This document shows positions 44,562 through 51,708 of a stretch of 64,000 nt of DNA, in pieces. Under the pieces are notes generated by a model. The model did no database searches. It had not been told where the DNA came from and saw only the letters and a program-made list of their open reading frames with translations. The number at the start of each line of letters is the position of its first letter. The first letter of the stretch is position 1. Both the position numbers and the translations under genes were made by a program. The stretch comes from Vibrio xiamenensis. GTDB taxonomy: Bacteria > Pseudomonadota > Gammaproteobacteria > Enterobacterales > Vibrionaceae. The stretch is taken from contig NZ_FNDD01000023.1 in NCBI RefSeq assembly GCF_900100015.1, forward strand, positions 1 to 64,000, in the 5' to 3' direction.

Positions 44562-44589
44562 AGATGAGGGTAGTAAATGTAAATTCAAG
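44562..44589 (-). promoter_or_regulatory. Sigma-32 heat-shock promoter of htpG
   Basis: On the minus strand: CTTGAA (44589-44584), 13-bp spacer, CCCTCATCT (44570-44562), against the consensus CTTGAA-N13/14-CCCCATNT. It lies 75-100 bp before the htpG ATG. htpG is a classic RpoH regulon member, so the match is well supported. Confidence 0.85.
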
Positions 44590-44748
44590 GTCAAAAGGTG
44601 TAAAAAACCATGAAAACAATGTTTTTTTGTATTTGTTTTGATTATTCTATCTATCTAAAAAAATATAAATTTAATAAAGAGTACATTTGGTCTTATAAAG
44701 ACAATATCTACAGCAAATGATACCTAACCACATGTAATGGTCATATCA

Positions 44749-45639
44749 ATGAGTCAAATTGGCAATAAGTTTAATCTAGCAAATCGCTTCATTTTTGATC
44801 CTAATAATAACTCTCTGATTGATATAAATAACGATGATGACGTCATCCGTTTAGGAAGCAATGAAAGCCGAATTCTGCTCCTGCTGGCAGAAAACCCAAA
44901 TCAAGTTGTAACACGTAATGAATTGCACGATTTTGTCTGGCGTGAACAAGGTTTTGAGGTCGACGATTCCAGTCTAACTCAAGCCATCTCAACGCTGCGA
45001 AAAATGCTTCACGACTCAACTCGCTCACCTGAATTTGTGAAAACTGTGCCCAAACGCGGCTATCAATTGATCTGTGATGTTGAAACCAATCAAGCGCAGC
45101 AAAATCAAGACAAAGAACCGCCACTCGAAGAGCCTGCCCTGCCAGTCCAGGCTGAAGTCGAGGAGTTGGTGAATGACGATGTCTTGCCACTAGAGCCTGT
45201 GGTCGCTTCCAGCTCCCCTGTCGTGGAATCGGTTGAACCTACAACACCAAGCATCACTCTAACCGCTCAGCCAAAACAGCGTTGGGGCATGCTAGAAAAA
45301 CTGATGATACTCGTTGCAATAATACTGCCGATTGCTGTGTTTATGCTCTCAGAGCCCAGTGAATCAGAATTTCGAGATATTGCGGTGTTTGACAACGTGC
45401 CGATTCGAACTCCCATCAACCACCCTTCACTGCAAGCCTGGTTGCCGTCAATTGAATTGTGCGTCAATCAATACAAGCAAAAATACCACGGTGACTATAA
45501 TCCCGTCGAAATCATCGCAACTGGTGGGCAAGGACATCAGTTGGTGCTTAATTATATTCACCCACTTGAACACTCGAGTGAAAACATCACGTTGCGTATT
45601 TTCGCAGATCAAAATGGCTTAAATAAAGTGTGTCAATAA
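44749..45639 (+). CDS. toxR: Transmembrane transcriptional regulator ToxR
   Basis: Membrane-bound regulator of porin and virulence/bile-response genes. 296 aa from ATG 44749 (MSQIGNKFNLANRFIFDP). Cytoplasmic OmpR-type winged helix (about 5-112: RLGSNESRILLLL, FEVDDSSLTQAISTLRKML, KTVPKRGYQL), a variable acidic/proline linker (113-180), a membrane helix (about 183-200), and a periplasmic domain with Cys238 and Cys295, two residues offset from V. cholerae Cys236/Cys293. An upstream ATG at 44737 adds four residues; neither has a strong ribosome site. Translationally coupled to toxS; divergent from htpG, as in V. cholerae. Confidence 0.96.
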   Translation: MSQIGNKFNLANRFIFDPNNNSLIDINNDDDVIRLGSNESRILLLLAENPNQVVTRNELHDFVWREQGFEVDDSSLTQAISTLRKMLHDSTRSPEFVKTVPKRGYQLICDVETNQAQQNQDKEPPLEEPALPVQAEVEELVNDDVLPLEPVVASSSPVVESVEPTTPSITLTAQPKQRWGMLEKLMILVAIILPIAVFMLSEPSESEFRDIAVFDNVPIRTPINHPSLQAWLPSIELCVNQYKQKYHGDYNPVEIIATGGQGHQLVLNYIHPLEHSSENITLRIFADQNGLNKVCQ

Positions 45640-46166
45640 TGATGAAAAATACCTATCAAAAGATCGCTCTGGTTGCGCTGTTTGCCTCGATTTTATTTAG
45701 CGCGTGGTTATATTGGGGAAGCGACTTCAAAATGGAGCAAGTGCTAACCTCACGTGAGTGGCAGTCAAAGATGGTGACTATCATTAGTGATGTCGATAAA
45801 GAAAATACCGTCGGTCCACTACGTAAAGCAGTCGTCAACTCCAACGTCAAATATCTGCCTAACGGGCATTACATCCGCGTTGCGATGATTACTCTGTATT
45901 CAGAAAACAGCGCCGATTCCAGTACGCTGAATTTTTCAGAAACGGGCGAATGGAGCATCAGCGATAGCTATTTGTTGGTATCACCAACTGAATTCAAAGA
46001 TGTATCGTCACAACAGTCCAAGAGCTTTACTCGCACACAATTGGCTCTGATTACTCAGCTGTTTAAAGTTGACGCACAGCAAAGTCGCCGTATCGATGTG
46101 GTCAACGACAAAACCTTACTGTTAACGAGCTTAAATCACGGCTCGACGATCTTGTCGTCCAATTAA
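45639..46166 (+). CDS. toxS: ToxR-stabilising periplasmic protein ToxS
   Basis: 175-aa inner-membrane protein with an N-terminal anchor (about 8-26) and a periplasmic domain that stabilises ToxR and helps sense bile. Conserved stretches: SAWLYWGSDFKMEQVLTSRE, SNVKYLPNGHYIRV, DAQQSRRIDVVN and the terminal LLTSLNHGSTILSSN. Its ATG overlaps the toxR stop (TAATG, 45637-45641); a second ATG follows at 45642 and a GTG at 45630. No terminator is seen before the SelT-like gene. Confidence 0.96.
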   Translation: MMKNTYQKIALVALFASILFSAWLYWGSDFKMEQVLTSREWQSKMVTIISDVDKENTVGPLRKAVVNSNVKYLPNGHYIRVAMITLYSENSADSSTLNFSETGEWSISDSYLLVSPTEFKDVSSQQSKSFTRTQLALITQLFKVDAQQSRRIDVVNDKTLLLTSLNHGSTILSSN

Positions 46167-46188
46167 TGGTTAAGATGGGACTTAAGCG

Positions 46189-46470
46189 ATGAACACTAAA
46201 GCAAGTATCGATATTTATTATTGCCGCCAGTGTAACTGGATGCTGCGCGCCGCTTGGCTAGGCCAAGAGCTTTTACATACCTTCAGTGAAGATCTCGAGC
46301 AAGTTGCCCTGCACCCTGATACAGGTGGACGTTTCGAGGTGCTTTGTAATGGTGAGCAAATCTGGGAGCGTAAGCGCGACAACGGTTTTCCAGAAGCGAA
46401 GCAGCTAAAGCAACGCGTGCGAGATGTGATTGACCCTGAGCGCAGCTTAGGCCATTCAGATAGCCAATGA
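46189..46470 (+). CDS. SelT/SelW/SelH family (Rdx) protein, Cys form
   Basis: 93-aa thioredoxin-like protein. The redox motif is CRQC (residues 12-15, in YYCRQCNWMLRAAWLG), where selenoprotein homologues have CxxU; here both are Cys codons and no Sec insertion is needed. The C-terminal part matches the Rdx family (GGRFEVLCNGEQIWERKRD). Biochemical role unknown. It follows toxS by 22 bp and may be co-transcribed; a terminator comes right after. Confidence 0.88.
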   Translation: MNTKASIDIYYCRQCNWMLRAAWLGQELLHTFSEDLEQVALHPDTGGRFEVLCNGEQIWERKRDNGFPEAKQLKQRVRDVIDPERSLGHSDSQ

Positions 46471-46481
46471 CATTGTAATTG

Positions 46482-46507
46482 AAGGGCCGTAATGGCCCTT
46501 TTATTTT
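46482..46507. terminator. Terminator between SelT-like gene and yfcE
   Basis: AAGGGCC (46482-46488), gtaat, GGCCCTT (46494-46500), then TTATTTTA. It closes the toxRS unit. Confidence 0.85.
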
Positions 46508-46544
46508 AATGACCCTTTATTTAAATGGGTAAGAACAGCGCGGC

Positions 46545-47090
46545 TTACACGGTGTGTTGCAGCAAAACCTCTCCAGCAAAGTTCTTTACTTTGAGCTCTG
46601 CGTCTTGCAATTCGCCATAGCTCGCTTCATAAGCTTGGCGCGGAAATGTGGTCGAACCCGGGTTAAATATCACGCAGCCGTCATCCTCATGAGCAAGAGG
46701 AATGTGCGTATGGCCATGAACCAAAATATCGCCGCGGCGCAGCATTGGCCGCTTATCACTATGATAAAGATGCCCATGGGTCACAAACAGTCGCTGACCG
46801 CTTGCCAACATCACCCAGGCATAATCAGACATCATTGGAAACTTGAGTAGCATTTGATCCACTTCGCTGTCGCAATTTCCGCGCACTGCAATGATTTTGT
46901 CCGCATACTCATTGAGTCGCTCGGCCACTTGGGCGGGTTGGTAACCATCTGGGACTGGATTTCTTGGCCCATGATTAAGTAAATCCCCAAGCAAGATCAA
47001 AGTATCACAACCACTACGGTCAAACGTTTCAAGCACACATTCCGTTGCTGGCAAACTACCGTGTAAATCGGAGGCAAAAAACAGTTTCAT
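46545..47090 (-). CDS. yfcE: YfcE-type metallophosphodiesterase
   Basis: 181-aa calcineurin-like phosphoesterase; the E. coli enzyme is a Mn-dependent phosphodiesterase tested on artificial substrates, biological substrate unknown. Metal motifs in order: ASDLHGS (5-11), LGDLLNHGPRN, RGNCDSEVD, VTHGHLYHS, HGHTHIPLAHE. Start ATG 47090; an in-frame extension to 47162 would overlap the CBS gene and is rejected. It follows the CBS gene by 43 bp and may be the last gene of that operon. Confidence 0.92.
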   Translation of the reverse strand: MKLFFASDLHGSLPATECVLETFDRSGCDTLILLGDLLNHGPRNPVPDGYQPAQVAERLNEYADKIIAVRGNCDSEVDQMLLKFPMMSDYAWVMLASGQRLFVTHGHLYHSDKRPMLRRGDILVHGHTHIPLAHEDDGCVIFNPGSTTFPRQAYEASYGELQDAELKVKNFAGEVLLQHTV

Positions 47091-47133
47091 CGCACTTCTC
47101 CTTAAATTCAATAAGGATATTGTACAGATTCCA

Positions 47134-47544
47134 CTAATTATCGCTATCCACCGCCATACCATTGAGCACGATATTGTTATAGCTGACCATACCGATCACT
47201 TGGCCATTTTCGATAACCGGAGCTCGGCTAATACCAAATCGTTCAAACAAGCGTGCGCAATATTTAACGTTCATGTCCGGTGCAACCGTCAACGCAGGTT
47301 TGGTCATAATTTCATAGATATTAGTCCGAGTCGGTGCGCGGTTTTGCGCCAGCACCTTTTTAGCAATATCGTTCATCAGTACAATGCCGTACTCATCGTG
47401 CTCATGACGCTTATCCACCACTAAAGCTTTCACTTGGTGCTTTCTGGCCAGTTGAATGCCTTCTTGTACTGTGGTCAAGCCATCGACCATCACATAGCTA
47501 TTACCCATCACATCGCGAACACAAATTTTTTCGTGTGCCATCAT
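47134..47544 (-). CDS. Two-CBS-domain protein
   Basis: 136 aa, essentially two CBS motifs forming one Bateman module, with no fused effector. First: VRDVMGNSYVMVDGLTTVQE; second: IYEIMTKPALTVAPDMNVKY and FGISRAPVIENGQVIGMVSY. Bateman modules bind adenine nucleotides (AMP, ATP, SAM or c-di-AMP) and regulate partner proteins. The ATG overlaps the stop of the PII-like gene by 4 bp (ATGA). The context, with a PII-like protein and two DUF1538 transporter subunits, suggests it senses energy or a nucleotide for that transporter (inference). Confidence 0.88.
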   Translation of the reverse strand: MMAHEKICVRDVMGNSYVMVDGLTTVQEGIQLARKHQVKALVVDKRHEHDEYGIVLMNDIAKKVLAQNRAPTRTNIYEIMTKPALTVAPDMNVKYCARLFERFGISRAPVIENGQVIGMVSYNNIVLNGMAVDSDN

Positions 47545-47891
47545 AGTTCGTCCTCGACTACTTTTGTTAAGCGCTCCATTTGATGCGCAACGCCCACTGC
47601 ATCTTCGATATCAATCTGAATCGCAATCCCCTGCCCTGACTCTTGTTCAAACTCACCAACCTCAGCGATGGTTTCCAAAATATGTCGTGACAGATGCTCT
47701 TCAACCACAAACAGCAGCACATCTTTTTGCACCTCTAGGGTTAAACCAAAAAACGTAGTTTTCTGATTCAACCCTTGCCCGCGCGCATTATTAATCACTG
47801 TGGCCCCCGTCGCTCCTGCCTCACGCGCCGCATCTAACACCGCATCGGTTTTGCTGTCTTCAACAAATGCCAGTAACAATTTAAATCGCAT
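47541..47891 (-). CDS. PII-like signalling protein (short T-loop)
   Basis: 116 aa from ATG 47891, chosen because AGGAG lies 7 bp before it; the ATG at 47897 is only 1 bp from that site. The fold pattern matches PII (GlnB): N-terminal KLLLAFVEDSKTDAVLDAAR, the GATGATVINNARGQG turn, and the final strand GQGIAIQIDIEDAVGV equivalent to GlnB GDGKIFVFDV. The T-loop is much shortened (LNQKTTFFGLTLEVQ) and lacks the uridylylated Tyr51 context, so it is not GlnB/GlnK. It overlaps both neighbours, indicating tight coupling to the DUF1538 genes. Confidence 0.82.
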   Translation of the reverse strand: MRFKLLLAFVEDSKTDAVLDAAREAGATGATVINNARGQGLNQKTTFFGLTLEVQKDVLLFVVEEHLSRHILETIAEVGEFEQESGQGIAIQIDIEDAVGVAHQMERLTKVVEDEL

Positions 47892-48666
47892 TATCATTCT
47901 CCTTACGACTCGCCCGCTTATTTAACCAATCGGTTAACTGCGCATACGCCATCACAGAAATAATCGGAAATAAGCTCGCAAAAGCAATCAGTCCAAATCC
48001 ATCCATCACAGGGCTACGCCCCGGAACGGTAGAGGCAAGCCCAAGGCCCAGAGCTGCCACCAGTGGCACAGTGACTGTCGAGGTCGTCACACCGCCAGAG
48101 TCATACGCCAACGGGACAATCACCGCTGGCGCAAAACGAGTTTGAATCACCACCACCAGATATCCTGCAATAATGTAGTACTGAATCGGGTCACCAGCGA
48201 CGATACGATAACAGCCAAATGCAATACCGATCGCGACACCAAAAGCGACCGCAATTCTAAGCCCCTGTACCTTGATACTGCCGCCAGAAACTTGATTGGC
48301 TTTCATCGCGACGGCGATCAAAGCTGGCTCAGCAATGGTGGTGCTAAATCCAATACAAAAAGCGAAAATGTACACCCAGTAATAATCGATGTTGGACAAC
48401 ATTTCAGAAGATGAGATACGCACACGGCTCAGAAATTCACTGGCGGTCAACTGTTTGGCCATTTCATTACCCAGCGGAAATAGCGCCTTTTCTAAGCCAA
48501 CCAGAAACAGCGATAGGCCTAAAATAACGTACACAAACCCCAAAAGAATTTTGCCTAAATTGGCGACTGGTCGACGTAATATTCCCCACTGAAAAATAAA
48601 AATGATCGTGATGATTGGCAAGACATCTCCTATGGTGTCGATCAACAAACTCAGCCACTCGCTCAT
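47881..48666 (-). CDS. DUF1538 membrane protein, second subunit (UmpB-like)
   Basis: 261 aa, about 6-7 membrane helices. It shares with its upstream neighbour the DUF1538 motifs FCIGFSTTIAEPALIAVAMK, PLAYDSGGVTTSTVTVPLVA and DGFGLIAFASLFPIISV, so the pair arose by duplication. I recall a two-gene DUF1538 system (UmpAB) from Halomonas reported as a Na+(Li+,K+)/H+ antiporter requiring both proteins; the pair here has the same layout. The ATG overlaps the upstream stop by 4 bp (ATGA). Confidence 0.85.
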   Translation of the reverse strand: MSEWLSLLIDTIGDVLPIITIIFIFQWGILRRPVANLGKILLGFVYVILGLSLFLVGLEKALFPLGNEMAKQLTASEFLSRVRISSSEMLSNIDYYWVYIFAFCIGFSTTIAEPALIAVAMKANQVSGGSIKVQGLRIAVAFGVAIGIAFGCYRIVAGDPIQYYIIAGYLVVVIQTRFAPAVIVPLAYDSGGVTTSTVTVPLVAALGLGLASTVPGRSPVMDGFGLIAFASLFPIISVMAYAQLTDWLNKRASRKENDNAI

Positions 48667-49400
48667 TGGCTAACCACCATGCCGTAAACCATCACAAACA
48701 TCATCGGCAGCAATGACGCAAACGCAATTAGTCCAAAGCCATCAATCATCGGATTACGTCCCTTGATGGCCGATGACAAACCAATGCCCAGCGCCGTTAC
48801 CAGAGGAACGGTGATGGTTGACGTGGTGACCCCGCCTGAGTCATAGGCCACACCAATGATGAATTCCGGCGCCACCAGCGTCAGCAACACCACGCCAAGA
48901 TAACCTCCCATAATCAATCTGGAGATTGGCCAACCTTTTAGAATCCGCAGCACACCGAGCATAATTGCGCAGCCCACTGACAGCGCAACCGTCAAGCGTA
49001 ATCCAAGTGCATACTCTTCAATATTGGTTTGGGTATTTGCGATGACGCCACCTTGAGCCGCTACTTCTGCGGCCTCTTGGGCGATAGCAGTCAACGCAGG
49101 CTCCGCTACTGTGGTGCCAAACCCCAAACAGAAAGCAAACGCCATTAGTGAGCTGAGCGAGCCCTTGCGAGCAAAAGCTTGAGCCATAGTTTCACCGATT
49201 GGAAACAGACCCATTTTCAACCCAAAAATAAACAGCGTTAGCCCCAATACCACTAAAAATAGACCGATTAAAATCGACACTAACTGCGGCAGCGGTTCCT
49301 GAAGTACCACCAATTGAAAAAAGCTCACCACTAAAATGATGGGCACTAAATCGCGCAAACTTTCCAACATAGCTTTAAATAGCGCAATCATTCCAGACAT
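48663..49400 (-). CDS. DUF1538 membrane protein, first subunit (UmpA-like)
   Basis: 245 aa, about 6-7 membrane helices. Conserved DUF1538 motifs: FCLGFGTTVAEPALTAIAQE, GVAYDSGGVTTSTITVPLVT and DGFGLIAFASLLPMMFV, with polar/acidic residues (Glu in AEPAL, Asp in AYDSGG, Asp in DGFG) inside membrane stretches, as expected for an ion path. First gene of an operon with DUF1538-B, PII-like, CBS and perhaps yfcE. Divergent from the TIGR01777 gene across 214 bp. Confidence 0.85.
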   Translation of the reverse strand: MSGMIALFKAMLESLRDLVPIILVVSFFQLVVLQEPLPQLVSILIGLFLVVLGLTLFIFGLKMGLFPIGETMAQAFARKGSLSSLMAFAFCLGFGTTVAEPALTAIAQEAAEVAAQGGVIANTQTNIEEYALGLRLTVALSVGCAIMLGVLRILKGWPISRLIMGGYLGVVLLTLVAPEFIIGVAYDSGGVTTSTITVPLVTALGIGLSSAIKGRNPMIDGFGLIAFASLLPMMFVMVYGMVVSQ

Positions 49401-49614
49401 TTGGCCCTCTCTTATTTGACCTATATAGACTGGCAGCTCAAATTTTTACTCGGTGTGATCTGCTCGAGATCGATGGCATTAGGCTCAACGAATCGACGTT
49501 TTTGTGATTGAAGCGAAATTCAAATACCCTATAGTCAGCAAATAAGGCAGACAAACAAGTTGCTCACGAACTCGACTAACTCGCTATAATTGAAACAAAA
49601 ATGAGGGGGCACGG
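49401..49614. other. Divergent region between DUF1538 operon and TIGR01777 gene
   Basis: 214 bp that must hold both promoters. It includes GATCTGCTCGAGATCGA (49458-49474), with the palindrome GATCT-gct-CGAGATC in part. No firm -10/-35 or known operator was recognised. Confidence 0.4.
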
Positions 49615-50535
49615 ATGCAAATACTGATAACTGGCGCAACAGGCTTTATCGGCAAAGAACTGCTTAAATTGTTGGCATCCCATCAATTGGTGGTGCTCAG
49701 CCGTGATCCAGAGGCCGCCAAAAACAAACTCGCCCATCTCGATCACGGTCATATTCGTTATCTCAACCAATTAGAAGAGCTTAGCAATCTCAACGACTTC
49801 GATGCGGTGATCAATCTTGCTGGCGAGCCGATTGCCGATAAACGTTGGCGTAGCGAGCAAAAAAAACGTATCTGTTATAGCCGCTGGGTGACCACTGAAA
49901 AATTGGTAGCTCTGTGCGGCGCAAGTCGTCAACCGCCGAGTGTGTTTATCAGTGGTTCGGCGGTCGGCTATTATGGCGATCAGCAGCAAAGCGAATTTGA
50001 TGAGAGCTTGCAAGTCACGCTTAACACTTTTCCCCATCAAGTCTGCGCTCAATGGGAAAACATCGCATTAGGCGCGCAATCTGAGCAGACACGCGTTTGC
50101 TTACTGCGCACCGGAGTGGTACTTGCGCCACAAGGCGGCGCGCTCAAAAAAATGTTGCTGCCCTATCGCTTAGGACTTGGCGGCCCGATCGGCGCTGGAA
50201 ACCAATATATGGCTTGGATTCATATGCAAGATATGGTGCAAGCAATTGTTTATTTGTTGGAAAATCCGAGTGCTCAAGGTGCGTTTAATCTCTGCGCGCC
50301 ACACCCAGTAACCAATCGCGAATTCAGTCAAACCCTCGCTCAAACCCTGCATCGTCCTCATCTACTATTTACCCCCGAATGGGTATTGAGGTTGCTGATG
50401 GGCGAAAGCTCTATGCTGCTGTTTGATAGCGCCTGCGCCAAACCGAAAAAATTAACTGAGCTTGGCTTTCAATTTACCTACTCGCGAATTCAGCCAGCCC
50501 TCAAACACCTATTACAACATAACAGTGGAAAGTGA
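49615..50535 (+). CDS. TIGR01777 family NAD-dependent epimerase-like protein (YfcH)
   Basis: 306 aa, atypical extended SDR with N-terminal Rossmann loop ITGATGFIGKELLK and a C-terminal DUF1731 domain (RLLMGESSMLLFDSACAKP, GFQFTYSRIQPAL). Function unknown; relatives are called cell-division inhibitor SulA-like or YfcH on weak grounds. AGGGGG lies 7 bp before the ATG. The stop overlaps the GTG codon that precedes the next gene, so the two are probably co-transcribed. Confidence 0.88.
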   Translation: MQILITGATGFIGKELLKLLASHQLVVLSRDPEAAKNKLAHLDHGHIRYLNQLEELSNLNDFDAVINLAGEPIADKRWRSEQKKRICYSRWVTTEKLVALCGASRQPPSVFISGSAVGYYGDQQQSEFDESLQVTLNTFPHQVCAQWENIALGAQSEQTRVCLLRTGVVLAPQGGALKKMLLPYRLGLGGPIGAGNQYMAWIHMQDMVQAIVYLLENPSAQGAFNLCAPHPVTNREFSQTLAQTLHRPHLLFTPEWVLRLLMGESSMLLFDSACAKPKKLTELGFQFTYSRIQPALKHLLQHNSGK

Positions 50536-50543
50536 CTTACTTA

Positions 50544-51389
50544 ATGACCTCGCCAAACTCTAATCAGCCATACATTTTCATTACCGGGTGTTCAACAGGC
50601 ATCGGCTACCAGCTAGCCACTGACCTTAAACAACACGGTTACCGTGTTCTAGCGTCTTGCCGTAAAGCTCATGACGTCGAGCGGCTACGAGAAATGGGGC
50701 TAGATTGTATTCAACTTGATTTAAACAGCAGCCAATCGATTCAATCTGCAATTTCGTCAATCAACCAAGTTAGCCAAGGCAAGCTTTATGCGTTGATCAA
50801 TAATGGCGCATACGGCCAACCAGGCGCATTAGAAGATTTACCCACCGAAGCTCTGCGTGCCCAATTCGAAAGTAACTTTTTTGGTTGGCATGAACTGACT
50901 ACGGGATTACTGCCAACTTTACTTGCCCAGCCCAGCGCTAGAATCATTCAAATCAGTTCGGTACTTGGCTTTGCCGCTATGAAATATCGCGGCGCATATA
51001 ACAGTTCAAAATTTGCCTTGGAAGGATGGACAGACACTCTGAGGTTAGAACTGAGAGAAAGCAATGTAAAAGTCAGCATTGTTCAGCCTGGGCCGATTGA
51101 AACTCAGTTTCGAGCCAACGGTCTACGCGCATTTAAAAAGTGGATTAATATTGAACACAGTCGCCATCACCAGCAATATCTGCTGCAATTAAAGCGGCTA
51201 GAAAAGGAATCCTCAAACAACCCATTTGTGTTGCCTCCACAGGCTTGTGTTGCTCCGGTTATGCATGCTCTACAAGCAAAACATCCCAAACATCGTTATC
51301 GCGTGACCAGACCAACGAAAATTTTTGCGCTTTTAAAACGTCTGCTTCCAAGCAAAGCCCTTGACCATATTTTGAACAAGGCCGCATAA
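50544..51389 (+). CDS. ybbO: SDR-family oxidoreductase, YbbO-like
   Basis: 281 aa classical short-chain dehydrogenase. NADP-binding ITGCSTGIGYQLA near the start; NNGAYGQPGALED (NNAG equivalent); catalytic Ser in ISSVLGFAAM and Tyr/Lys in YNSSKFALEG. E. coli YbbO is an NADP-dependent aldehyde reductase and lies next to ybbN (cnoX), as here, which supports the name. Start: ATG 50544 preferred; GTG 50532 overlaps the previous stop but has a too-close ribosome site. Confidence 0.82.
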   Translation: MTSPNSNQPYIFITGCSTGIGYQLATDLKQHGYRVLASCRKAHDVERLREMGLDCIQLDLNSSQSIQSAISSINQVSQGKLYALINNGAYGQPGALEDLPTEALRAQFESNFFGWHELTTGLLPTLLAQPSARIIQISSVLGFAAMKYRGAYNSSKFALEGWTDTLRLELRESNVKVSIVQPGPIETQFRANGLRAFKKWINIEHSRHHQQYLLQLKRLEKESSNNPFVLPPQACVAPVMHALQAKHPKHRYRVTRPTKIFALLKRLLPSKALDHILNKAA

Positions 51390-51401
51390 ATTATGTGCAA
51401 A

Positions 51402-51433
51402 ATGTAATCGAAGCGTAATATTGAGCATATAGA
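51402..51433 (+). promoter_or_regulatory. Candidate promoter with Pho-box-like repeat
   Basis: ATGTAAT-CGAA-GCGTAAT (51402-51419) has the 7+4+7 layout of a PhoB box and partly matches CTGTCAT repeats; TATAGA (51428-51433) is a possible -10 eight bases on. Both matches are imperfect. It would drive the tiny ORF at 51476. Confidence 0.3.
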
Positions 51434-51475
51434 GTACATCGCATCACACTTTCAGCGTTTCATTCGGAGACCTCA

Positions 51476-51541
51476 ATGACCCTAACCCAATTAAATTGGC
51501 TTGGTGTGGGTGTAGCGCTAACGATTTTGCTATTGCTCTAA
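51476..51541 (+). CDS. Tiny hydrophobic ORF (21 aa), possible small membrane protein
   Basis: ATG 51476 to TAA 51541, 21 codons, starting MTLTQLNWLG and ending in a run of Leu (TILLLL). GGAG at 51466-51469 sits 6 bp before the ATG, an ideal ribosome site, and a strong terminator follows 59 bp after the stop. The peptide is one membrane-spanning stretch with hardly any charge, like known small inner-membrane proteins. It resembles none that I can name. The unit promoter-RBS-ORF-terminator (about 51440-51626) stands alone between ybbO and cnoX. Alternatively the transcript is a small RNA. Confidence 0.55.
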   Translation: MTLTQLNWLGVGVALTILLLL

Positions 51542-51598
51542 TTCGGTTCCGTTCTGAGTTAGGTTGGCGAAAGTGCGTTTGACTCACATTCTTGTTCA

Positions 51599-51628
51599 CA
51601 AAAACACCGCCTAAGGCGGTGTTTTTAC
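51599..51628 (+). terminator. Terminator after the tiny ORF
   Basis: AAAACACCGCC (51601-51611), taa, GGCGGTGTTTT (51615-51625): an 11-bp perfect stem with T tract. It isolates the cnoX promoter from ybbO. Confidence 0.9.
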
Positions 51629-51647
51629 ATTTGTTTCCGGCTCTATC

Positions 51648-51675
51648 CTTGAATCTGGCTGCGTATCCCCCACAT
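51648..51675 (+). promoter_or_regulatory. Sigma-32 heat-shock promoter of cnoX
   Basis: CTTGAA (51648-51653), 13-bp spacer, CCCCCACAT (51667-51675), close to CTTGAA-N13/14-CCCCATNT. It is 34 bp before the cnoX ATG. E. coli ybbN/cnoX is heat-shock induced, in agreement. Confidence 0.8.
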
Positions 51676-51708
51676 TGTTATTAATAGCGACCAACTCAGG
51701 AAACACCC

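Noticed and set aside
44600..44736. ToxR-type TTTTGAT repeats in the toxR promoter
   Set aside because: The AT-rich stretch contains one ttttgat-like sequence but no tandem array; not evidence for autoregulation.
47541..47891. GlnB/GlnK nitrogen regulator
   Set aside because: PII fold is recognisable but the T-loop is short and the uridylylation tyrosine context is missing; no amtB or nitrogen genes nearby.
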